DNA from: Bacteroidota bacterium
GTDB taxonomy: Bacteria; Bacteroidota; Ignavibacteria; Ignavibacteriales; Ignavibacteriaceae
Assembly (NCBI GenBank): GCA_021778375.1
Contig: JAJYCM010000214.1
Coordinates: forward strand, 1-5,043
Direction of reading: 5' to 3'
Length of the DNA: 5,043 nt
This document shows positions 1 through 5,043 of the stretch, in pieces. The notes beneath the pieces are model-generated. The model had not been told where the DNA came from. It searched no databases and saw only the letters and a program-made list of their open reading frames with translations. Each line of letters begins with the position of its first letter. Within the stretch, counting starts at the first letter, position 1. A program made the translations under genes and the position numbers.

Positions 1-24
1 AGAATAAAATTATACAGGTTGATT

Positions 25-63
25 GGCTTTAGCCACATTATGAGCTAAAATGAGGCTAAAGCC
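25..63. repeat. Left outer REP-like hairpin
   Basis: GGCTTTAGCC (25-34) pairs perfectly with GGCTAAAGCC (54-63) across a 19-nt loop. The flanking T24 and A64 add an eleventh pair. Each 10-mer is also nearly self-complementary (GGCT, TT, AGCC), so smaller alternative hairpins are possible. It is the diverged inverted counterpart of the hairpin at 432-470: the stems are identical and 11 of 19 loop bases agree when one copy is reverse-complemented. Confidence 0.75.
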
Positions 64-86
64 ATGAGTTTTAAGGTTTATTTAAC

Positions 87-106
87 CCCCGCCATAAATC
101 GCGGGG
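87..106. repeat. Left inner GC-rich palindrome
   Basis: CCCCGC (87-92) pairs with GCGGGG (101-106) over an 8-nt loop, standing out from a very AT-rich surrounding. Compared with the reverse complement of 389-408 it is identical at about 15 of 20 positions, so the two are diverged inverted copies of one palindrome. A T-tract terminator role is unlikely because A-rich rather than T-rich sequence follows on the plus strand. Reading the minus strand, AT-rich sequence follows. Confidence 0.65.
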
Positions 107-388
107 CAATAGAAAAAAAACATGCATAACGTGAGTTACTGAGAGAGAGTTATAGAAATATTGACTGAAAATATAAGAAAAGCATTCTGATATTAAGCTA
201 ACTAATCTCACTAATCTAAATTATTCAAATTGATTGCCTTTGATGTTAAGCTGTTAAAACGGTTGATTTATATTGTTTCAAACAAGTAGCCCACGACTTT
301 CAGAGGCTGTGTGAAAATTCAGAAGTGATGAATAAATATTCCAATTATTATTATGAAGCTGTTTCTAATATATAGTGTTTCTGTATTG

Positions 389-408
389 CCTCGGCATTCA
401 TGCCGGGG
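389..408. repeat. Right inner GC-rich palindrome
   Basis: CCTCGGCA (389-396) pairs with TGCCGGGG (401-408), eight pairs including one G-T wobble, closed by the tetraloop TTCA. It is the mirror partner of the palindrome at 87-106 and sits 23 nt from the outer hairpin of its arm, exactly as on the left side. The better-preserved stem suggests that hairpin structure, not sequence alone, has been maintained. Confidence 0.65.
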
Positions 409-431
409 TAGAGTCACACAAGCAAAACATG

Positions 432-470
432 GGCTTTAGCCCCATATTTGCAGTTTCTGTGGCTAAAGCC
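432..470. repeat. Right outer REP-like hairpin
   Basis: GGCTTTAGCC (432-441) pairs with GGCTAAAGCC (461-470) over a 19-nt loop, the same geometry as the left hairpin at 25-63. The right half with its flank (458-473) is the exact reverse complement of 22-37, which shows that this copy is inverted relative to the left one. It lies about 60 bp past the stop codon of the minus-strand reductase. REP elements often sit there and may protect mRNA ends or attenuate readthrough (general knowledge; no direct evidence here). Confidence 0.75.
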
Positions 471-506
471 AATATCATTTTTTGTTGATTAAATTATAAT
501 ATCTTC

Positions 507-525
507 CGGAACGTAATTACTTCCG
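507..525 (-). terminator. Possible weak hairpin just past the reductase stop codon
   Basis: CGGAA (507-511) pairs with TTCCG (521-525) around a 9-nt loop that itself contains the palindrome GTAATTAC (513-520). It begins 4 bp past the stop codon of the minus-strand reductase, the right place for a transcript end. The stem is short and no clean U-run follows on the minus strand, so this is at best a weak terminator. The REP hairpins further on could share the role. Confidence 0.25.
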
Positions 526-528
526 ATG

Positions 529-1263
529 TTAATGATTTATAGATGAGAAAAGTGATTCCCTTTTTTGTCGCATGTTTTCAGACATCCCAACAGCTGATTC
601 GTAAATATCATTTTCAATAGCCTTCATAGCTTCGCTAATAAATTCATCGACATGAATCCCTCCGTGTGATTGAGTTTTATCTTCCCTTCTCTCGTGGCCT
701 AACTCAGTATCAACTGAGGGTGGTGCAATTTCGAATACTTTTACATTTGTTTCTTTCAACTGATGCCTTAAAGATAAAGTAACGGAATGGAGGGCGGCTT
801 TGGTTGCGCAATAAACGGGCATAAACGAAATTGGCACAAACGCCAGCCCTGAGGAAATGTTTATAATGGCAGATTCCTTCTTCTGAATTAGATGTTGAGC
901 AAGCAATGAAGTTAGATGAATTGGCGCTATTAGATTCGTTTCAACTTCATTGTGAACTCTATCAAGATTTATTTGATGCGTCAAGTCGACAAGAAGTTGT
1001 ATGCCAGCATTATTAATTAATACATTAACTTCCGGATAGTTTTTAATTACCCAGGTTGCCAGGGATTCTCTTTCCACTCTATCATTGACATCGCATACCT
1101 TAGTAATTATTCCGGAATGTTTTTTTTTAATATCATTCAACCGGTTCTCTCTTCTGCCGCATATAATTACTTTGTTCCCAAGCTCTAATAATTTTTCAGC
1201 AAAAGCCAGTCCTATACCTGAAGTACCACCGGTTATCAATATAGCATTACCCGAAACTTTCAT
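529..1263 (-). CDS. Short-chain dehydrogenase/reductase (classical SDR, DltE-like)
   Basis: A 244-residue NAD(P)-dependent oxidoreductase of the classical SDR family, probably cytosolic; substrate unknown. Visible motifs, numbered from ATG at 1263: Rossmann glycine motif TGGTSGIG (11-18), Arg37-Arg38 after beta-2 suggesting NADPH preference, Asp58 at the adenine pocket, NNAG (84-87), Asn110, and the catalytic set Ser138, Tyr151, Lys155 in YCATK with the usual 13-residue Ser-Tyr spacing. The usual PG after beta-6 reads PPSVDTEL. Length is normal for the family. I chose ATG 1263, preceded by a purine-rich GAAAAAGAA, over a TTG at 1323. The 20 extra residues from the TTG are polar, lack a ribosome-binding site, and lie before the first beta strand, which starts normally from ATG 1263. 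The overall pattern resembles proteins labelled DltE-type SDR. It is transcribed divergently from the peptidase gene. No partner gene indicates a pathway. Confidence 0.9.
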   Translation of the reverse strand: MKVSGNAILITGGTSGIGLAFAEKLLELGNKVIICGRRENRLNDIKKKHSGIITKVCDVNDRVERESLATWVIKNYPEVNVLINNAGIQLLVDLTHQINLDRVHNEVETNLIAPIHLTSLLAQHLIQKKESAIINISSGLAFVPISFMPVYCATKAALHSVTLSLRHQLKETNVKVFEIAPPSVDTELGHERREDKTQSHGGIHVDEFISEAMKAIENDIYESAVGMSENMRQKRESLFSSINH

Positions 1264-1430
1264 TTCTTTTTCGCTTTCTATTAAATTATGATTACTTGCA
1301 GTTGGAATGTTATTTTCATACAAAAAATATTACTTAACTATTTAAAACGCAATTTTGCTAAACTAAATTTGTTTATTGTTTTATCTTAAGTATTAGATAA
1401 ATTTACAAACAAAAAATTATAGGTCGTTAT
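1264..1430. promoter_or_regulatory. Divergent intergenic region between reductase and peptidase genes
   Basis: This 167-bp, very AT-rich gap must hold the promoters of both the minus-strand reductase and the plus-strand peptidase, since the two start codons face away from each other. A plus-strand promoter candidate is listed separately. For the minus strand, a TATAAT-like hexamer lies at 1416-1421 (ATTATA on the plus strand), but no properly spaced -35 partner is evident. No clear operator palindrome or riboswitch-like structure was recognised. Confidence 0.5.
1376..1405 (+). promoter_or_regulatory. Candidate Bacteroidota-type promoter for the S9 peptidase gene
   Basis: TTG (1376-1378), a 19-nt spacer, then TAAATTTA (1398-1405) matches the known Bacteroidota pattern of TTG at -33 and TAnnTTTG at -7 except for the final base. 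It would place the transcription start near 1412 and give a short leader of about 20 nt. A perfect TAnnTTTG octamer (TAAATTTG) also occurs at 1364-1371, but it lacks a well-placed TTG upstream. AT-rich sequence makes chance matches common. Confidence 0.35.
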
Positions 1431-3416
1431 ATGAAATCAATAATTCTTTCAATCATCATTTTTTTTACGGTCGCTATATATAGTAACGTACCGGCACAAT
1501 CAGCTAAAACTTCATTCAAACTTAAGGATTTACAGAAGTTAGTAAATTTATCAAGTCCGGCTATTTCGCCAGATGGTAGCCAAATTGCAATCATAGTTTC
1601 AAAACCGGATTGGGAAAAGGATAAAAGCGATCAAGAAATCGATCTTGTAAATGTTGCAGACGGATCACTGAGAACAATTACATATAAGCGAGAAAATATA
1701 TCTAAACTAAGTTGGTCGCCCGACGGAGGAAGTCTCGGTTTTATAGCCAGCGATTCCGGATCAAAAGAGACACAGATTTTCATCATGCCCATGAATGGCG
1801 GAGATCCTCAGTGTATTACAGATTCGAAAACAGGTGTAACCGAATATTCGTGGAGCCCGGATGGGAAACATATTGCCTACGTTGCCCAGGATACAATCCC
1901 CAACCCGAAAGAAATTAAACATCACGAAGATGCTTTTCAAGTAACAGATAATAATTATATGGTGCGCGCATCTCTTCAACCTTGGCACCTCTGGATTGTT
2001 TCATCTAAAGGAGGCAAGGCGAGACAATTAACTAAAGGAGCTCAAAGTCTTTGCACCGATCAAGAAACAATCTCACCGCTTGAATGGAGCCGCGACGGCA
2101 ATTCCATCACTTTCCAGCTTTTCCCAAATGTGTGGGAAGGAAATGCTTGGCATTGTACTATTGCTAAAGTCGATACGAATGGCGGTAATATTCAAACAGT
2201 TATTCAAGATGAAGGAGCAAGCAAACCTCAATACAATCCAATTACTAATACGCTTACATTTATGCGTCCGCGAAATGGCGATCAGAATAACGGGAATGCT
2301 GTCTATGCTGCTATTAATAATAAAATTTCCGATATCACCAAAGAGCTTGCGCGTAATATAAACAGCTACATCTGGCTTCCTGATGGTAAAAGTCTTTTAT
2401 TCACAGGCGAAAAAGGCACCCGGTCAGTAATATGGAACCAGTCTTTAGAAGGACATCCAAAAATGCTTGACCTCGGAAATGTAAATATCGAAGGTGATAT
2501 CACTGTCTCTAAAAATGGCGTTATTGCATTCACCGGTTCTGCCGCTTATCATCCTATGGAGTTGTATGTAATGACTTCACTTAATGCAAATCCAAAACAG
2601 CTAACTAATCTTAATATTTTTGTTGATAGTCTTTCTTTAAGTAAAACCGAAAATATTTCATGGAAAGGTCCTGACGGATTTAACGAAGACGGCGTGTTAA
2701 ACTATCCGGTTGACTACAAGCCTGGCACAAAATATCCCTTGGTATTAGTTATTCATGGTGGACCGGAGGGTGCCTCTACAGAAGCGTTCTCAGCTCTTCC
2801 TCAGCTTATTGCAGCAGAAGGTTTCTTTGTCTTTCAACCAAATTACAGAGGAAGTACTAATCTTGGTGATGCATACCAGCATGCAATTTTTAGAAATACA
2901 GGAGAAGGGCCGGGACAAGATGTTATGGCAGGTCTTAAGAAGGTTGAACAGTTGGGAGTAATCGACACAAACCGGATAGGCATTTCCGGCTGGTCCTATG
3001 GTGGGTATATGACTTCATGGTTAAACGGTTATTATCCTTCTAAATGGAAAGCCGCTGTTGAAGGTGCCGCTCTTAATGATTGGGTAATGGATTACACAAT
3101 CGCTTATTACCAAACCGGCGATCTTTACTTTTTCGGCGGCTCACCTTGGAGTAAGGAATATTGGGATATCTGGAGAGATCAGTCCCCTATTGTCTATGCG
3201 AAATTTGTTAAAGCGCCTACCCTTATAATGGGCGATGCTGGCGACCCCAACGTTCCCATTGTCAATAGCTATGAAATGTACCACGCCTTGAAGGATAACG
3301 GAGTTCATACAGAATTTTACACATATCCGGCTGATACACATTTCCCCCATGATATTGTAAGAACAACTGATGTCTTCAAACGATGGATCAACTGGATGGT
3401 TAAATACTTAAAATAA
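1431..3416 (+). CDS. Secreted S9 family (prolyl oligopeptidase-type) serine peptidase
   Basis: A 661-residue exported serine peptidase, probably periplasmic, that cleaves short peptides (dipeptidyl- or acylaminoacyl-peptidase-like; exact specificity not readable). A Sec signal peptide spans residues 1-22 (basic Lys2, long Ile/Phe-rich core, likely cleavage after VPA). Residues about 35-400 form the beta-propeller gate, with repeated PD40-type motifs: SPDG at 46-49, WSPDG at 95-99 and 141-145, WSRDG at 219-223, WLPDG at 315-319. The C-terminal alpha/beta-hydrolase carries HGGP (442-445, oxyanion region), NYRGS (471-475), nucleophile Ser522 in GWSYGG, Asp605 in GDPNVP and His637 in YPADTHF, so the triad is complete. 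Length is normal for the family. ATG 1431 is supported by the signal peptide and a weak AGGT at 1421-1424. No lipobox cysteine is present. It is monocistronic: divergent from the reductase and closed by a strong terminator. Confidence 0.95.
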   Translation: MKSIILSIIIFFTVAIYSNVPAQSAKTSFKLKDLQKLVNLSSPAISPDGSQIAIIVSKPDWEKDKSDQEIDLVNVADGSLRTITYKRENISKLSWSPDGGSLGFIASDSGSKETQIFIMPMNGGDPQCITDSKTGVTEYSWSPDGKHIAYVAQDTIPNPKEIKHHEDAFQVTDNNYMVRASLQPWHLWIVSSKGGKARQLTKGAQSLCTDQETISPLEWSRDGNSITFQLFPNVWEGNAWHCTIAKVDTNGGNIQTVIQDEGASKPQYNPITNTLTFMRPRNGDQNNGNAVYAAINNKISDITKELARNINSYIWLPDGKSLLFTGEKGTRSVIWNQSLEGHPKMLDLGNVNIEGDITVSKNGVIAFTGSAAYHPMELYVMTSLNANPKQLTNLNIFVDSLSLSKTENISWKGPDGFNEDGVLNYPVDYKPGTKYPLVLVIHGGPEGASTEAFSALPQLIAAEGFFVFQPNYRGSTNLGDAYQHAIFRNTGEGPGQDVMAGLKKVEQLGVIDTNRIGISGWSYGGYMTSWLNGYYPSKWKAAVEGAALNDWVMDYTIAYYQTGDLYFFGGSPWSKEYWDIWRDQSPIVYAKFVKAPTLIMGDAGDPNVPIVNSYEMYHALKDNGVHTEFYTYPADTHFPHDIVRTTDVFKRWINWMVKYLK

Positions 3417-3442
3417 GACAGCTAATATTTTAGGATAGAAAG

Positions 3443-3489
3443 AAGCCTCCAGGATTTCTCTAAATCTTGGAGGCTTTACTTTTTACTTT
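3443..3489. terminator. Strong rho-independent terminator, probably bidirectional
   Basis: Positions 3443-3457 pair with 3462-3476 to give a 15-bp stem with one G-T wobble and a CTCT loop. On the plus strand a T-rich tract follows immediately (3475-3489), which makes a convincing terminator 26 bp after the peptidase stop codon. Reading the minus strand, the hairpin is followed by CTTTCTATCC, also pyrimidine-rich. It lies about 45 bp past the stop codon of the convergent polymerase gene, so it can plausibly end both transcripts. Confidence 0.85.
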
Positions 3490-3521
3490 CATTATGTTTG
3501 AATTATTCTGCATTGGCATTA

Positions 3522-5043
3522 CTACTGATTTAATTGAAGCACTATTACGCTATCCCGGGAAGTTTTATGATTATTATTAACTTCATTCATGGCGTCTTTA
3601 ATAACTCCAAGAGAACGTTGGCTTAATAAATCAATTTTAATCAAACCGATGTCTTCCACAGAATACATATCCGGCTGTGTTATGATTAATCCGATTCCTT
3701 TATTCTTTGCAAATTCCAGTGCGACGTAGTCTGTTATTCTCGATTGCGTAATTATGATACCGCTTGGATGTATGCTTAGGTGTCTTGGATAACCGGCTAA
3801 CTTAGCTGCTAAAGATATTATTGTTTTCCATGGTTCTAATTGGAAGTTAAGTGATTTCGCCTCCGGGAATTTTTCGGCAATAGATGATAGATTCTTGGCG
3901 CTCGTCCAGGGAATAAATTTACTGTATTTAGAAATTTCCCCCTCGGAAATACCAAAAACCTTTGCTACTTCCCGGAATGCAGATCTCGCTCTGAAAGTAA
4001 CTGTAGTCGAAATCATAGCAACCTTATCATAACCGTATTTATCAAAAACATATTTAATTATTTCGTCTCTTTCTTTCCAACTAAAGTCCAGATCAATATC
4101 CGGCGGTGAGGTCCTTCCGCGATTCAAAAACCGTTCGAAGTATAAATTATATTTAAGCGGGTCAACCTCCGTAAAGCCAAGGCAAAACGAGACTAAACTG
4201 TTTGCAGCGGAACCTCTCCCTATATGCATCATTCCACGCTTTTTAGCTTCCTTAACAATGTCCCAAACAATTAAAAAGTAGTCTGAAAACCCCAATTCAT
4301 CGATTACTTCAAGTTCATATTGAAGTCGTTTTACTGCTTGTTCGGTGATAGGCCTATATCTTTCTTCCAGCCCACGAAAAGAGAGTTTCCATAAAAAAGA
4401 AAATGCTGTCTCTTCTGCTGGCAGCGGAAACACCGGAAATTTATATCCGCCGATTTGAAGGTCTACATTGCAAGCCTGTGCAATTCTTTCCGTGTTCCAA
4501 ACGGCTTCCGGTAATGCATGCCAATCAGTCCTTAATTCATCGGGAGTCTTAAGAAAATATTCTTCATCGACAACCTCTCCCGGTGGAATATTATCGAGTG
4601 TAGTATTTAGCCTTATTGCCGCTACAACTTTGTGTAGAAGAAAGTCTTCCTGCTTGATAAAGTAAGCCGGATGAGAAGCCGCTATTTGAAGATTATTACT
4701 TCTGGCATAATCGTAAAGTTCCCGGGTCTTTTTTTTTTGCTTACGGGTAATAATCAGTTCGATAAAAAGATTTTGCCGTAATGAAGAATCAATCCTTAAT
4801 CTTTCAAGAAGCTCGATTGAGGAAGTAAGAACAAACACATTATCAAGCGGCTGAGAAAAAATATCAACCAGGGAGAAATCTTCTTTCAATTTTCTGGAAG
4901 TAATTATCTTACAGATGTGTGAGTATCCTTCGTTATTTTTTGCAATGAAAATAGCATTAAGATTTTTATCATCGGGATCATCAATCCAAGCTTCCAGCAA
5001 AGGTTTGATGTTCTGTTCCTTCGCTAATTTGGCAAATTGAATT
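3522..5043 (-). CDS. DnaE2/ImuC-like DNA polymerase III alpha subunit, C-terminally truncated, N-terminus beyond the window
   Basis: The open frame runs off the window end, so the start is unseen. An in-frame TTG at 5000 is internal: upstream codons read FAKLAKEQNIKP, a typical PHP-domain segment. The 506 visible residues cover most of the PHP domain (about 5043-4540), then the polymerase core. That core includes GRGSAANS (about 4197-4220), the form typical of error-prone DnaE2/ImuC alpha subunits, PDIDLDF with the paired catalytic aspartates (4083-4103), and KIDLLSQR, whose Asp (3630-3632) corresponds to the third catalytic aspartate. The protein then ends about 35 residues later. Full alpha subunits run about 1000-1150 residues, so fingers, beta-clamp-binding, OB and C-terminal parts (about 450 residues) are missing. 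The other minus-strand frames hit stops at once and show no continuation. Either a decayed gene or an unusual short form. Family members act in translesion synthesis, often with Y-family partners; none is visible here. Confidence 0.85.
   Translation of the reverse strand, partial: IQFAKLAKEQNIKPLLEAWIDDPDDKNLNAIFIAKNNEGYSHICKIITSRKLKEDFSLVDIFSQPLDNVFVLTSSIELLERLRIDSSLRQNLFIELIITRKQKKKTRELYDYARSNNLQIAASHPAYFIKQEDFLLHKVVAAIRLNTTLDNIPPGEVVDEEYFLKTPDELRTDWHALPEAVWNTERIAQACNVDLQIGGYKFPVFPLPAEETAFSFLWKLSFRGLEERYRPITEQAVKRLQYELEVIDELGFSDYFLIVWDIVKEAKKRGMMHIGRGSAANSLVSFCLGFTEVDPLKYNLYFERFLNRGRTSPPDIDLDFSWKERDEIIKYVFDKYGYDKVAMISTTVTFRARSAFREVAKVFGISEGEISKYSKFIPWTSAKNLSSIAEKFPEAKSLNFQLEPWKTIISLAAKLAGYPRHLSIHPSGIIITQSRITDYVALEFAKNKGIGLIITQPDMYSVEDIGLIKIDLLSQRSLGVIKDAMNEVNNNHKTSRDSVIVLQLNQ

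Larger units (their letters stand above)
22..473. repeat. Mirror-symmetric palindromic element with two REP-like hairpins in each arm (MITE/REPIN-like)
   Basis: Seen directly: the 16 bases at 22-37 are the exact reverse complement of 458-473. The inverted relation continues inward over 85-bp arms (22-106 and 389-473) with no length change. A hand alignment of the left arm with the reverse complement of the right gives about 56 of 85 identical. Each arm holds an outer hairpin built on GGCTTTAGCC/GGCTAAAGCC with a 19-nt loop, a 23-nt spacer, and an inner GC-rich 20-bp palindrome. Similarity continues weakly inward, both arms next reading CAATA. The core (about 116-380) is AT-rich and has no credible ORF. 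Paired palindromes like these are known as REP/REPIN or MITE elements mobilised in trans, for example by REP-associated tyrosine transposases. That mechanism is inference here. No transposase gene or clear target-site duplication is visible. Confidence 0.7.

Noticed and set aside
64..129. A 21-codon ORF starting with ATG at 64
   Set aside because: It runs straight through the inner palindrome of the left arm, has no ribosome-binding site, and its sequence is dictated by the repeat. A chance ORF.
22..473. CRISPR-like repeat array
   Set aside because: The repeats are inverted palindromic pairs, with only two copies of each type. There is no series of direct repeats with equal spacers and no cas gene.
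18..490. GTTGATT at 18-24 and 484-490 as a target-site duplication of the 452-bp element
   Set aside because: The left copy overlaps the arm while the right copy lies 10 bp outside it, so the positions do not fit a flanking duplication. In AT-rich DNA a 7-base match is likely by chance.
1416..1444. Sigma70-type promoter for the reductase on the minus strand (TATAAT at 1421-1416)
   Set aside because: The nearest TTGA-like -35 match is only about 13 bp away, and it would overlap the peptidase start codon region. Not supported beyond the hexamer itself.
3423..3521. Frameshift continuation of the polymerase downstream of its stop codon
   Set aside because: Both other minus-strand frames meet stops within about 60 bp, and the sequence beyond is a hairpin terminator and then the peptidase gene. 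The missing part is absent, not just out of frame.
3522..3632. Split intein explaining the short polymerase
   Set aside because: Split DnaE inteins are known, but the tail after the third catalytic Asp is only about 35 residues, with no Cys/Ser-led intein block or recognisable intein motif.

Overview
The window is AT-rich (clearly under 50% G+C) and looks like a chromosomal segment of a member of the Bacteroidota/Ignavibacteriota/Chlorobi assemblage. The grounds are the exported S9 peptidase, the style of the DnaE-like polymerase, weak Shine-Dalgarno signals, and a promoter candidate resembling the Bacteroidota TTG-N19-TAnnTTTG pattern. This placement is an inference from sequence style, not a proven taxonomy.

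Layout. Positions 1-528 hold no credible protein gene. Most of this stretch is a striking mirror-symmetric palindromic element (about 22-473): two diverged inverted copies of an 85-bp arm, each carrying two REP-like hairpins at identical spacing, around an AT-rich core. Then comes a minus-strand short-chain dehydrogenase/reductase (529-1263) and a 167-bp divergent promoter region. A plus-strand, signal-peptide-bearing S9 family serine peptidase follows (1431-3416). A strong hairpin terminator (3443-3489) separates it from a convergent minus-strand DnaE2/ImuC-like DNA polymerase III alpha gene (3522 to beyond the window end at 5043).

How the parts relate. The reductase and peptidase are divergently transcribed and the polymerase is convergent with the peptidase, so none of the three complete or partial genes shares an operon within the window. 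The reductase is a cytosolic NAD(P)-dependent enzyme of unknown substrate. The peptidase is probably periplasmic and digests oligopeptides. The polymerase fragment belongs to the error-prone alpha-subunit group, but its reading frame stops about 35 residues after the third catalytic aspartate. The fingers, beta-clamp-binding and C-terminal domains are therefore absent. It is either a decayed gene or an unusual short DnaE-like protein.

The two points most worth following up are the two-tier symmetric repeat element and the alpha subunit cut at its palm/fingers boundary. No CRISPR array, tRNA, rRNA or intact transposase gene was seen.
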